64,000 nucleotides of DNA from an uncultured Lactobacillus sp. (GCA_946482465.1 CAMLRL010000002.1:62001-126000), one strand, 5' to 3'. Shown: positions 10,098-20,416, counted from the stretch's first letter. Notes: generated from the letters alone by a model not told the origin. Numbers and translations: made by a program.

Positions 10098-10140
10098 AAA
10101 AAGACAACTAAGCTGTAAATAATCAACTTAGTTGTCTTTT
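10098..10140 (+). terminator. Intrinsic terminator
   Basis: AAAGACAACTAAG ... CTTAGTTGTCTTTT. Confidence 0.8.
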
Positions 10141-10198
10141 ATTATGAATAAAGTCATGCTTAAGGATGTCCATTCTAAGACTACATTGTTCTACTATC

Positions 10199-11290
10199 TC
10201 AATACTTATTAATCTTCAAACCATATTTCGTTGCACGTGCGTTACCAAATTTCTCAATTTTGCCATCTTCTCGCAATTTTTTAAGCGCGCGACGAATTGT
10301 TATCTCACTGTACTGGGGAATGATATTATTAATTTCCTTGATAGATAATGGCTGCAAGGCCTTTCTCAAAGTCTTCAAAACAAGTTTATCGACAGGTAAA
10401 TCTGATTGATTAATAATGCTCATTCGCTCATTAAATTCACGATAGTCTTCCAAAACTACACTTAAAAAATAATCCAAGAATGGTAAATAATCATTGGTAT
10501 TATCCATCCAACCGACCGAGCTCTCTTTTAAAACTCGATAGTACTCTGACTTAGTATCTTCTATAGATTTTTCAATACTAACATATTTTCCTACGTCAAA
10601 GCCTGCTTTATACATTGTCAGCAACATCAACAAACGAGACATTCGGCCATTACCATCTCGAAATGGATGTATCGACACGAAATCAAAAACAAATGCTCCC
10701 GATAAAATCAATGGAGAAAATCTATTAGTATTAGCTTGTAAAGCTTGATTATAAGTATCACACAGCTCCTGTACCAGCTGCGGTGTAAGAAGTGCAGATG
10801 GTGGATTAAATCTAGCTTCTCGCCGTCCGTCAGAATATTCAGTAATAATTTGGTTATCACTATCTTTAAATTGTCCGCCCCAAGTGCTATCAGTATAAGC
10901 GAATAATCTTTTATGTAGATCTAAAATTGAATTAGAATTTATCGGTATATAATCATATTGCTCATGAATTAGTTCCAATACATTACGATAGCCTGAGATT
11001 TCTTGCTCACTTCTATTCCTAGGATCGGTCTTTTTTTCCATAATTTTGTTAAGTCGCTCATTAGTGGTATAGATTCCTTCAATTCTATTAGATGCACTAG
11101 TACTCTGAACTTTAGCAACTTCAACTAATCTATTTAAAGTATCGCGATAATTAGTTTCATAACTGTCTGTTTTTCCGCTAAGGTTGTAAATCTGCGTTAG
11201 TTTGTTTATTAATGTGTTTGTATATTTAAAATTATTGAGTTTTTGATAATCAAACTTCTTAATCGCCATCACCCACTTTATCTTGCTCAT
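10199..11290 (-). CDS. Fic family protein with C-terminal winged helix
   Basis: HPFRDGNGRMSRLL Fic motif; N-terminal SNRIEG inhibitory-type motif; C-terminal HTH-like segment. Confidence 0.9.
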   Translation of the reverse strand: MSKIKWVMAIKKFDYQKLNNFKYTNTLINKLTQIYNLSGKTDSYETNYRDTLNRLVEVAKVQSTSASNRIEGIYTTNERLNKIMEKKTDPRNRSEQEISGYRNVLELIHEQYDYIPINSNSILDLHKRLFAYTDSTWGGQFKDSDNQIITEYSDGRREARFNPPSALLTPQLVQELCDTYNQALQANTNRFSPLILSGAFVFDFVSIHPFRDGNGRMSRLLMLLTMYKAGFDVGKYVSIEKSIEDTKSEYYRVLKESSVGWMDNTNDYLPFLDYFLSVVLEDYREFNERMSIINQSDLPVDKLVLKTLRKALQPLSIKEINNIIPQYSEITIRRALKKLREDGKIEKFGNARATKYGLKINKY

Positions 11291-11494
11291 CCCATTAATA
11301 TCTTGATCATTTTATCCTAAATGATCAAGATATTCAAAAGATGATTATGATACTTTGCATTACTATTCTTTTTTCTCTTAAAAACCACCTAAGTAAAATT
11401 ACTTAAGTGGTTTTCTTAGCAGATACTCTATTATTATCCGCGGTTTATTCTAACTAATATAGTTATTTCTGCATTACATGCCTAACTTTTAGCC

Positions 11495-12193
11495 TTAATT
11501 ACTAAATTGATCACCTGCTAAGTTGCAATAAAAATTGGCTTTAGTGGTTGAAATATAGGGAACTAACCAGAGATAGCCAATTCCAAGCGTAATGATGCCG
11601 AGCAGGTACCAGGGAATGAAACTTAAGTCTAAGACAAACAGTTCCCACTTATGGCCTTTCATTAACTGGCGACTTGCAGTAATAGCAGTAGTAGCGTGTA
11701 CTTCTTTCCCACTGGCTACCATATCATTAACAATGTATGGTGTTAATGCGTAAGAGTATGATTTAACAATTCCAGGGATGATTAACAACAGCGTCCAAAG
11801 CCATTGAAAAATGTAGCTTAAAAAGTAATTAAGAAACTCAGGAATAAAGCGGCCATCAGTGAAAACAGCGAAAAGCCCCTTAATATAGCCCATTTTTTCG
11901 CCATGAATGAAGTGGAGAAACACAAGTGGAAAACTAACAAAAAAGAACCCACTTAAAATGTCTAGGACATCTTCGCCAAGCGCACGAGCCCAGCCATTAG
12001 GAGCAAGAATAGAAACAATGGATGCGCCTCCCATAACATCATTAACGCCATTGGTAGTTTGGAGCGACCGGTTAACACTAGGCACTAAAAAGATGGTATA
12101 AACGACGGTAAAAATAAGCGTCACTAAAACAGCCCAACCCCAATTGTGTCGAAGCTGATTTTTGGCCTCCGTTTTTAGTTCTGCTCTAGTCAT
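11495..12193 (-). CDS. DUF975 family membrane protein
   Basis: MTRAELKTEAKNQLRHNWGWAVLVTLI; RBS GGGGATAAG supports a start at 12193 rather than 12229. Confidence 0.8.
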   Translation of the reverse strand: MTRAELKTEAKNQLRHNWGWAVLVTLIFTVVYTIFLVPSVNRSLQTTNGVNDVMGGASIVSILAPNGWARALGEDVLDILSGFFFVSFPLVFLHFIHGEKMGYIKGLFAVFTDGRFIPEFLNYFLSYIFQWLWTLLLIIPGIVKSYSYALTPYIVNDMVASGKEVHATTAITASRQLMKGHKWELFVLDLSFIPWYLLGIITLGIGYLWLVPYISTTKANFYCNLAGDQFSN

Positions 12194-12465
12194 TATCTTA
12201 TCCCCTTTATGATTTACTGTTATTGACATATTTAATTATATTCTACTCTTTTTTTCATCTGTTAGCAAAGGGCATCAAAAAAGCCTAGTTCCACCAACAT
12301 CGGAACTAAGCTCACACAGTGTTTGTGCCGCCATTACTGACCACATACAGAAATATTATATTTTCGCTACCGGAGAAAACTCGTACTTCTTCTCTGGCGA
12401 CACAACAAAATTTTAGCATGCAATTAACTAAAAAACAAGATACGGCAGATTATATTTTCACAGCC

Positions 12466-13416
12466 TTACTGGCTTTCAAACAGTTGGAGCATGACTTGAT
12501 TGACTGACTTTTTCAACTTATCGAACTCGTTTTTGCGTGTGCGATTCGACTGAATAATGATCATTGTTTTGGCATCATTTGTGGTACGCATAAAAGTATA
12601 ATAGCCTTCACCTGCACCATTGGCCAGTTTGGTCTTCTGCTTGTCATTGTGATATAAGCCACCATTATAGTAACTTGGCGGTTGTGCATCATAGAGAAGC
12701 TTACGACTCCTCTTAGTTAACAAATTACCTGTTAAGACGTAGCGAATTGCCTTTGCCAAATCCTGATTTGACATTACAACTGAGCCTGCACCAAGTTCAT
12801 TATGCGCATCCCGCAGAGCTGCTTCGTGCTTGATAATATCATAATGCCCATTACGATAAAAGAACCCGGGCACTAGTCCGCTTTTCAAAATACGATGTGG
12901 CTTTGACCACAAGAATTCTGTATGCTTCAGCTTTAGCGGCTCAACGTAAGTTTCATGGAATAACTGTTCATAACTCTTATTGGTCACCTTAGTAATAATT
13001 CCGCATAGATAGACATAATTAAGTGAACTATAATGCCATTTTCCTAACAACTTAGGGTCAAAAACAGTCTTTTTCACATCGCAGGCAATATTATCTTGGT
13101 CTGAAACAAAGTGTTTTCTACCAAGTTTGGCACCCGGCTTGAGGTTCAAACCTGCTCGCATTGCCAACAAGTGCTCAATTTTGATTTTTTTCGCACCTGG
13201 AATCTCCGGATAAAACTTGCTCAATCGGTCTTGTAAGCTTAGCTTACCATCTTGAACCAATCTCATCACCATGGCCGCAGTTAGCGACTTTTGTGCTGAA
13301 TTAATTAAGTAACTAGTGTCAGTAGTATTGCTATCAGCATAATTGAGTAAAATCTTACCCTTTCTGATGATCAAAACTGAACCCTTGATGCCTAAAGCAT
13401 CAATTTGCTGGCGCAC
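12466..13416 (-). CDS. Serine hydrolase (beta-lactamase/class C PBP fold)
   Basis: SAQKSLTAAMV (SxxK) and SSLNYVYL (YxN-like) motifs; overlaps dltD end. Confidence 0.8.
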   Translation of the reverse strand: MRQQIDALGIKGSVLIIRKGKILLNYADSNTTDTSYLINSAQKSLTAAMVMRLVQDGKLSLQDRLSKFYPEIPGAKKIKIEHLLAMRAGLNLKPGAKLGRKHFVSDQDNIACDVKKTVFDPKLLGKWHYSSLNYVYLCGIITKVTNKSYEQLFHETYVEPLKLKHTEFLWSKPHRILKSGLVPGFFYRNGHYDIIKHEAALRDAHNELGAGSVVMSNQDLAKAIRYVLTGNLLTKRSRKLLYDAQPPSYYNGGLYHNDKQKTKLANGAGEGYYTFMRTTNDAKTMIIIQSNRTRKNEFDKLKKSVNQVMLQLFESQ

Positions 13417-14711
13417 TATTTTCCTTTTAAGCTGTAGTTTACTGGACTCTTATCCGTTGAACCAATCTTGTGCGGTTCCTTTTGCCACTTTTTAGTGTAG
13501 AAATAATCATGAATGTTGTAGTTATAACGGCCATTAGGGCGTTGCATGAACGGCTTCACTGCTTGATCAACTGCAACCCAACCGCGCCAGCCAAGGTGAA
13601 TGGTATCTTCCATGAAGTACTTTTCACCACCATGTCTTGAGAGGTCTTCTACATTATTGAAGCCTTGGCTTGCCAATTGATACTTAATTTTTGATACAGA
13701 TTTTTGGTACATCTCTTCTGATAAACCAGTATATTCTGACCACTTTTGATTAATTGGCGGAATGATAAATAGCACATTAGTATGCTGCTTGGCAAATTGC
13801 TGCAGCATCAACTCAAAGTCACTGTATTCAACTGACTTGGTATAGTCAAAGTCACGCTGACTATCCTTCAACTTCATTAAGTTTCGCTTGTTTAAGCGCG
13901 TTTTAAAGAAACGATTATTGATTCCAAACGAATTTGAATTAGTATTTTTAGCAGCCTCTTGTTCTGCTACCTCATTCAAGCCCTTAACTGAATATGTGTC
14001 TGGTAATAATTTGGCCCGCGTATTAATCTTTTTAATCCGGTCACGTAACTGGAATGTACTGAAAAATTTATCTTCGTTATTAAGCATACGCCTCTGATTT
14101 TCAAGAATAAAACGTTGCGCATCAGTCAATTCTTCACCAGCTGCTATTCGCTTCATCCCCCGCTTAACGGTGCCTTTAACTTCAGGCATTGCCAAAAAGC
14201 GCTTGGCAGCGTAACGGCTGGAAACACTATCCTTCTTAATTCCTAGTAAAAAATTGCAAGCTTGTAAAGGCGAATAGTAAAGCGCAAAGGCATCGGGGTC
14301 TTGCCCCATTTTGGTAAACCATTGCGGTGAAATAATCACTACCGCTTTTTTGTCCTTGAGCTCGTCAGCTGTTCCTTGCATCCCTAAAAATTGGGCGAGT
14401 GACTGACTACCAGGTCCCCCTAATAGGAAAGGGCGATAGTTTCGCTGGTATTTTTGGGCAATTACACTAGGGTGAAGCGAATCAAGACGCGATAATTCAC
14501 TAGAACCATAAAATGGTACATAGCCATTTTCAAATGCGTCCTGCTTCATCAACGAGCCCTTAAAAACCGTCGTTGTTTGTGAATTAGCGGCTTGATAGAT
14601 CGAATCCCGTGAAAAAGTACGTTCCCAAGGTAATAGGAAGATAACCAGTAACAAGATAAAAGCGCAAAGAACTGGGCCAAAAATCTGCCACAGTCGGCGT
14701 TTGTTACTCAT
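13416..14711 (-). CDS. dltD: D-alanyl-lipoteichoic acid biosynthesis protein DltD
   Basis: 431 aa; FYGSSELSR motif; operon position. Confidence 0.95.
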   Translation of the reverse strand: MSNKRRLWQIFGPVLCAFILLLVIFLLPWERTFSRDSIYQAANSQTTTVFKGSLMKQDAFENGYVPFYGSSELSRLDSLHPSVIAQKYQRNYRPFLLGGPGSQSLAQFLGMQGTADELKDKKAVVIISPQWFTKMGQDPDAFALYYSPLQACNFLLGIKKDSVSSRYAAKRFLAMPEVKGTVKRGMKRIAAGEELTDAQRFILENQRRMLNNEDKFFSTFQLRDRIKKINTRAKLLPDTYSVKGLNEVAEQEAAKNTNSNSFGINNRFFKTRLNKRNLMKLKDSQRDFDYTKSVEYSDFELMLQQFAKQHTNVLFIIPPINQKWSEYTGLSEEMYQKSVSKIKYQLASQGFNNVEDLSRHGGEKYFMEDTIHLGWRGWVAVDQAVKPFMQRPNGRYNYNIHDYFYTKKWQKEPHKIGSTDKSPVNYSLKGK

Positions 14712-14943
14712 TTTCTAAACTTTCCACCTTTGCGACAATTTTGCTTGGAGTATCCCATTCTTCACGATCAAATTCAGAAACAGGTACATCAATTTCAAAT
14801 TTTTCCTGTAAGTTTAACAGCATTTGTACGCTAGCCATTGAATCCATTAGGCCGTTGGCAAAAATGTTTTCGTCCATTTTATCTGATAAGTCTTCACCAG
14901 TTAAATCTTGTAAAATTGCTAAAACTTCTTCTTTGGTGTTCAT
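14704..14943 (-). CDS. dltC: D-alanyl carrier protein
   Basis: GLMDSMASVQMLL phosphopantetheine site. Confidence 0.95.
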   Translation of the reverse strand: MNTKEEVLAILQDLTGEDLSDKMDENIFANGLMDSMASVQMLLNLQEKFEIDVPVSEFDREEWDTPSKIVAKVESLENE

Positions 14944-14970
14944 AATTAAATCTCCTTAAATAACTTTTTT

Positions 14971-16209
14971 CTACATCCAGCCAAACCATAACTGGCTAAG
15001 GAAGCCGGAAAAGATCAAAAAGCTGAAACAAACAACGTTAAATGTAACAAAAATTGACAAGCACTTGGTAAATTTGTTTGATGGCAGTTTATCTTTATGC
15101 TTCTTTTTATATCTAATCCAGTAATCATTAATAATGATTGCAATCGCATGGAACAAGCCATAAACAATGTAGTACCAAGTCAGGCCATGCCAGAAGCCCA
15201 TTACTAAGAATAGAAGTAAGTAGGCTACTTGCGAAAGTCTAACTGGATTTTTGAACAGTTTTTTCTTCATTGCAAAGAAAGTGAAGCGCATGTAAATGTA
15301 GTCACGGAACCAAAATGATAGCGTCATGTGCCAACGGTTCCAGAACTCTTTAATGTTCTGTGACAGAAATGGCTTATTAAAGTTCATTGGTGTGTGAATA
15401 CCCATAAAATAGGAAATTGACACAGCAAATAGTGAGTAGCCCGCAAAGTCAAAGAACAAGTACATGCTGTAGCAGTACATGTAAGCTAGTAGCCACCATG
15501 ACAGCTTCAGCCCGCCGTTCGCGGTACCCGCAATTAACGCCATCCGCGAAATGCGCGGTAACCAGTAAGTGCCAAAGAACCAGCCTAAGACAAACTTATA
15601 TAAGAATCCTTGGAACAGGTACCGGGTTGCCAAGCCCAAATCATTCACATATTGGTCACGCTTAGGGGCAACATCACATTCTTTAGCAAAGCGCCGGTAA
15701 CGGTCAATCGGACCTGATGAAAACGTTGGAAAGAATAGTAGAAAACGTAGATAGGTGCCTAAATTTACTTCTTTGATGGCACCGTCACGTATTTCCATAA
15801 TTACCTGAACGGTTTTAAACGTAATGTACGAAATCCCTAAAAATGCTAATACACCCGGTATTTTCGCTTTTGGAAAAGCCGTTTGCACTTTTACCATTAT
15901 TAAGGGAACAATTGATAGGAAAACAGCTAGGTAAAAAGCCCACGTTTTATTTTTACCCTTTTTACGATAATAGAGATAACAATATGTAATTACTAGCTCA
16001 ATTAACAGGTAAATGATTAGACTAACACCTTGTTGCCATTTATCGGCATCGAAGATAAGAAATAAGAAAACGACTGAAAAGATGCATTCATAAATCTTAA
16101 AACGGCGTCCATAATATAGGCCTAAAATAATTGGAATTAGTCCAATCATTAGGTAAATAAAATAGTGGGGATTTCCGTAAGGCTGTAAATTAATGAAGTT
16201 AAAATTCAC
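14971..16209 (-). CDS. dltB: MBOAT D-alanyl transferase DltB
   Basis: KEFWNRWHMTLSFWFRDYIYMR; MGFWHGLTWYYIVYG. Confidence 0.95.
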   Translation of the reverse strand: MNFNFINLQPYGNPHYFIYLMIGLIPIILGLYYGRRFKIYECIFSVVFLFLIFDADKWQQGVSLIIYLLIELVITYCYLYYRKKGKNKTWAFYLAVFLSIVPLIMVKVQTAFPKAKIPGVLAFLGISYITFKTVQVIMEIRDGAIKEVNLGTYLRFLLFFPTFSSGPIDRYRRFAKECDVAPKRDQYVNDLGLATRYLFQGFLYKFVLGWFFGTYWLPRISRMALIAGTANGGLKLSWWLLAYMYCYSMYLFFDFAGYSLFAVSISYFMGIHTPMNFNKPFLSQNIKEFWNRWHMTLSFWFRDYIYMRFTFFAMKKKLFKNPVRLSQVAYLLLFLVMGFWHGLTWYYIVYGLFHAIAIIINDYWIRYKKKHKDKLPSNKFTKCLSIFVTFNVVCFSFLIFSGFLSQLWFGWM

Positions 16210-17723
16210 TACTTATTAACCTCCTCAATCACAGCTTTAATATCAACTTTACCGTTTTGTGATACCGGCAATTTTTCCCGATAAACGTAGCGCTGCGGAA
16301 TCATGTAAGGCATCAAGTTCTCAGCTAAATCAGCACGAATCATTTTGGTGATTTCTTCTTCTGAGTACTGCTCTTTGACGTCATCTTTTAGTTCAACTTC
16401 AGCCACAATTTGTTTAACAGTGTGATCTTTGCCATATTTCGGCGCAGCAACTCCATGGCTTACTAACTTGTTTTTACCCAAATAAAAGTTGATTTCTTCA
16501 AGCTCAATTCGGTAACCGTTAAATTTGATTTGAAAATCAATTCTGCCACGGTAAAATAGCATTTCGCCGTCAAAGAAACCCTCATCACCTGAACGGTGAC
16601 TTGCATATTGATCGGCAGAATCCTTAAAGAATGCCTTTGCCGTTTTTTCAGGATTATTTAGGTAACCCTTTGATGTGCTAGGTCCTTCGATGACAATTTC
16701 GCCTTGGTTAGGCTGATCTCCCTTTGATTTGTCAATGGTAATTCTAGTATCTTCCTTGACTTTACCAATTGGCAAACGATCATATTTAGCCAAAATTTCA
16801 TCGGTAATTTCCACTTGCGTCACTGCAACTGTTGTTTCAGTTGGGCCATAGGTGTTGAAAACTTTTGCATTTGGAAACTTCTGTTTTAGCATCTTAGCTT
16901 CTGTATGTGGCAATTCTTCCCCACAGAACAGAAAATGCGTAAGGTCTGGATGATGTTCACCATCAAATGTTTTGTCCAAAAAGCACATCTGGGCAAATGA
17001 AGGCGTTGAGACCCAAACGTTAAATTGCAATTTAGGCATTGTCACAAATAGCTGGGCAAAGTTTTCTGTAACATCATGTGGCAGAACCACTAACTTGCCC
17101 GCACCAACTAGTGCTGGATAGAGGCTCATGACAGAAAGATCAAAGGAATATGGTGCCTGTGATAAGAAACTTGGATGGTCCGGCAAAGCAAAGTCAGTCA
17201 TTTCCCAGTTGATAAAACTGAGCAAGTTATTATGACTAATTTGAACACCTTTTGGCTTTCCACTGGTTCCCGATGTAAAGATGATATAAAAATTATCGTC
17301 TCCCTCAACGAATTGCTCGACATCAAGGGTAAAGTCACCATTTTTGACTTCATCTGGCTTGATAACTTGCATTGGTGGAAGAGTGATATCAGGAAGCTGA
17401 TCAATCGCAATAATTGTTTCTGCTTCAGAGACTTCCTGGATTGTTAAGATTCGATCCGCATTAGAATAGCTGGCAATTGGAATATAAGCATGCCCTGCTT
17501 TAACGCAGCCTAAAAAGCTAGCAATCATTTCAAATGTTTGGCCACCCCAGATCATTATTGGACTACCCGGAGAAAGACCTAGTTGGTTAATTTGATATGC
17601 CCATGCATCCGAGCGTTTTTTCAGATCACCGTAAGTATTGGTTTGACCAAGATAGTCATACGCAATACGATTCGGTTCGTTTAAGGCAATTTCATCAATC
17701 TTTTTTATTACATCTTTAATCAT
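16209..17723 (-). CDS. dltA: D-alanine--D-alanyl carrier protein ligase
   Basis: FTSGTSGKPKGVQISHNNL AMP-binding motif. Confidence 0.95.
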   Translation of the reverse strand: MIKDVIKKIDEIALNEPNRIAYDYLGQTNTYGDLKKRSDAWAYQINQLGLSPGSPIMIWGGQTFEMIASFLGCVKAGHAYIPIASYSNADRILTIQEVSEAETIIAIDQLPDITLPPMQVIKPDEVKNGDFTLDVEQFVEGDDNFYIIFTSGTSGKPKGVQISHNNLLSFINWEMTDFALPDHPSFLSQAPYSFDLSVMSLYPALVGAGKLVVLPHDVTENFAQLFVTMPKLQFNVWVSTPSFAQMCFLDKTFDGEHHPDLTHFLFCGEELPHTEAKMLKQKFPNAKVFNTYGPTETTVAVTQVEITDEILAKYDRLPIGKVKEDTRITIDKSKGDQPNQGEIVIEGPSTSKGYLNNPEKTAKAFFKDSADQYASHRSGDEGFFDGEMLFYRGRIDFQIKFNGYRIELEEINFYLGKNKLVSHGVAAPKYGKDHTVKQIVAEVELKDDVKEQYSEEEITKMIRADLAENLMPYMIPQRYVYREKLPVSQNGKVDIKAVIEEVNK

Positions 17724-17734
17724 TGTTTACCACC

Positions 17735-17887
17735 TTAAAATTCGTTGTAAATAAAGTGAACCGAAGTTAGGCCGCTATATTGATATAAATAAATTAATAC
17801 CATTAAGATAGCACAATAAATGATTGTCGTTAAAACAAATTTGCCGATTTGTTGCGCCCGCGAAGTTTTTCTTTCTTTTTTAACCAT
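17735..17887 (-). CDS. dltX: Teichoic acid D-Ala incorporation-associated protein DltX (50 aa)
   Basis: Hand translation MVKKERKTSRAQQIGKFVLTTIIYCAILMVLIYLYQYSGLTSVHFIYNEF*; directly upstream of dltA. Below the length cutoff of the ORF track. Confidence 0.92.
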   Translation of the reverse strand: MVKKERKTSRAQQIGKFVLTTIIYCAILMVLIYLYQYSGLTSVHFIYNEF

Positions 17888-18013
17888 ACATCTTCATTCT
17901 CTTTCGACAGTTATTTCAGCATTACAATACTATATCAAATATAGTACTACTATTTTAAAAGGATAATACACCATTAAGAAGTTTTTTACAAAATTTAAAT
18001 AAATTTTACAGGT

Positions 18014-18325
18014 CTAGTGATTATTCAATTTTCGGCTCGCATTGTATGCAAACCATAAAGTAAAAAAGTCAATTACACTGACAAAAATAATTGCAAACAT
18101 CATTAATTTGAAAATGTTGTCTGGCTTCTGCCAGCGCTCGCTATCAGCAGTAGTCAAAATATAAACTGCAAAGATGACGATTAAAAAGACTTCTATTAAA
18201 AACAGATACTGGTGACCGATCATTATTCTAAATAGATAAAGCCATGCAGCTGCTGGTAACAGGCAAAGCCACCCTGATACGCGAAGCCAAAAAACAATTT
18301 TTTTACGAGCTGATTGTTCTTTCAT
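18014..18325 (-). CDS. Small membrane protein (103 aa)
   Basis: Three to four TM segments. Confidence 0.6.
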   Translation of the reverse strand: MKEQSARKKIVFWLRVSGWLCLLPAAAWLYLFRIMIGHQYLFLIEVFLIVIFAVYILTTADSERWQKPDNIFKLMMFAIIFVSVIDFFTLWFAYNASRKLNNH

Positions 18326-18482
18326 ATTTCCCCTTGAATTCTAGTTAAATCTGACTAATTAATAAAGCTTTTTCTAATTATAGCAATGCGTCCTTTGACA
18401 AACAATTTTAGCAAATCAGAAATTTTATGCTATTTTTTGCTTTCGTCATACTTTTTTCACATTTACTAGCTATACTGAAGCT

Positions 18483-18640
18483 GTGATATGAGATGGAAGA
18501 GATTCCATCTCATATCATACTCAACTTTTTGTTTTTCATTCATACTCCTCCAAGTATAAATAATGAAAAAACTTGAAATGACCTTTACGGTCGTTTTCAT
18601 ATCTATCCCTTTCGACTCACGTGCATTACGTGAGTTTTTC
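18483..18640 (+). ncRNA. Candidate small RNA 1 (anti-SD-type hairpin)
   Basis: Preceded by TATACT (18471-18476); hairpin GATATGAGATGG/CCATCTCATATC (18485-18516); hairpin TTCATT-c-ATACT-CCTCCA-AGTAT-AATGAA (18535-18567); terminator ACTCACGT-gcatt-ACGTGAGTTTTT (18615-18640). Confidence 0.7.
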
Positions 18641-18726
18641 TATGCCTTTAAAACTTCTAAAGGAATTCTTTACTATTTCATAAGATATTTTGTAACTTTA
18701 CTTCATATTTATGGGTTAGTATTCTA

Positions 18727-18839
18727 AATGTAGTAAGTAATAGCAGCTTACTACATACTCCCACTTTTTTATTTCATTCATTCTTACTCCTTCAAAGTAG
18801 ATGAAAACTAACAGGCTCGCATAATTTGCGGGCCTTTTT
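18727..18839 (+). ncRNA. Candidate small RNA 2 (paralog of sRNA 1)
   Basis: Preceded by TATTCT; hairpin ATGTAGTAAG/CTTACTACAT (18728-18756); hairpin TTCAT...TACT-CCTTCAA-AGTA...ATGAA (18773-18805); terminator GGCTCGCA/TGCGGGCCTTTTT (about 18814-18839). Confidence 0.7.
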
Positions 18840-18896
18840 CCTTTGCTGTAGGATGGTTTTATTAAGACAATTATTCACTAACGAAAGGCATATTAC

Positions 18897-19364
18897 ATGT
18901 TTTCACCATCTATTCAACGTTTATTAGAAGATAAGTCCGGCTCATTTATTATTCCTGCATCGCGTATTGCATTCGTGGAAGATGATAACCCTCTGTACCA
19001 CGCGTTTATGATTTTGACCCGTGTCAAATATTCAAAAGTCCCGGTGCTTGACAGTAAGAATCGGGTTGTTGGTCTATTAAGTCTCGCCATGATTACCAAT
19101 AAAATGATGGCAACTGACAAAATTACGCTTGATCCGTTAACAGAATTAAAGGTAAAAGACGTCATGCAAACAAATTTTGACAAAATTAATTTTGCTCAAA
19201 CCACACTTGAAGCTCAGTTACATTTACTAGTTGATAATGCTTTTTTACCAGTAGTAGATAATCATGGTGTTTTCCAAGGCTTATTAACGCGACGTGAATG
19301 GATAAAGGCATTTAATTACGTTGCACATAATTTTGAAAATAAATATCAAGTCAAACAAATTTAG
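18897..19364 (+). CDS. cbpB: CBS-domain protein, c-di-AMP-binding CbpB-like
   Basis: Tandem CBS domains, 155 aa, size and layout of CbpB/DarB. Confidence 0.75.
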   Translation: MFSPSIQRLLEDKSGSFIIPASRIAFVEDDNPLYHAFMILTRVKYSKVPVLDSKNRVVGLLSLAMITNKMMATDKITLDPLTELKVKDVMQTNFDKINFAQTTLEAQLHLLVDNAFLPVVDNHGVFQGLLTRREWIKAFNYVAHNFENKYQVKQI

Positions 19365-19648
19365 GACAAAATAAAGTTACTCATACCAATTTGTTTATTG
19401 AAATTATTTTAGGCTTTTTTACCATTTTTATTTAAACTGTAATATAATTAATATATTGAAAATATATTGTTATTACTGCTTATCTATATGCTATAAAAAT
19501 AGTACAGTTTATGTTACTTATATATACGTATATGTGTATTTATATATATTTATTAACTATAGTTGTTGCTTTCTTTGGTTATTTCATTTAATAACAGTTA
19601 ATTTGTTATATAGACAAACTCAGCACAATTATTCTTTAATTAATCAGA

Positions 19649-20212
19649 ATGGAAGATACTAAAATGACAAATAAAACTATTTCTGAGCAATTAGCATTTT
19701 TAGTCAAGGCTATTATCGAAAATGGTACTTACCCAGGGGGTTTAGAACTCTCAGAAAAGCAACGACATGACCTAGCCGAACAATTGAAAAAAATGGTGCG
19801 AAATTCAAACGATTTAAAAGATGCTGGAGTTATTACCGATGCCTTCTATAAAGATCGTGTAGTTAAACACTTTAAATCAATGGACACTAATTTCTCTTGG
19901 CTTTTAGAAATTTTGGAACATGAGCTTGTCTCTGCAAGCCGCTTACAAAAATTACTACTTGATTTAGCACAAGAAGAGCATTTTTCAGAAAAAAGTATCA
20001 AGAAAATAAATCAATACTTTGAGGAATCAACTGATCACGGCGATAACGATAATTTCGTTACTCTCTCATCAGCAGATATAATCGATTCGATTGAGCGTAC
20101 AGAATCTTTTAAGCTTGACGAAAAGCCAAAAAAGAAGAAAGCTCACAAACCAGATCAAGATGATAAAACGGAAGATCCTAATGACAATATCATTAATTTA
20201 AAGGACTATTAA
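19649..20212 (+). CDS. Hypothetical protein (187 aa), lysine-rich acidic C-terminus
   Basis: Open frame, no recognised family. Confidence 0.7.
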   Translation: MEDTKMTNKTISEQLAFLVKAIIENGTYPGGLELSEKQRHDLAEQLKKMVRNSNDLKDAGVITDAFYKDRVVKHFKSMDTNFSWLLEILEHELVSASRLQKLLLDLAQEEHFSEKSIKKINQYFEESTDHGDNDNFVTLSSADIIDSIERTESFKLDEKPKKKKAHKPDQDDKTEDPNDNIINLKDY

Positions 20213-20416
20213 TTTAAAGCTAAACTATTTCACTTTAATGAATTGGCTTAAGTAGATTGCTCTGCAATTTGCCATGAGTTACGAAATAGATTTAGCTTTT
20301 TTCTTTGCCAAATAAAAATTTTTAAGCAAAGTTGTTTAGACTTATTCTAATTTAAATAATTTAGTGTTAAAATTTAAAGACGTAAAGTTATATTCTTATA
20401 TTGAGAGGAAGAAACT

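Noticed and set aside
19456-19662. 68-aa ORF rich in Tyr/Cys in an AT-rich gap
   Set aside because: Composition reflects TA repeats; no RBS; overlaps the next gene.
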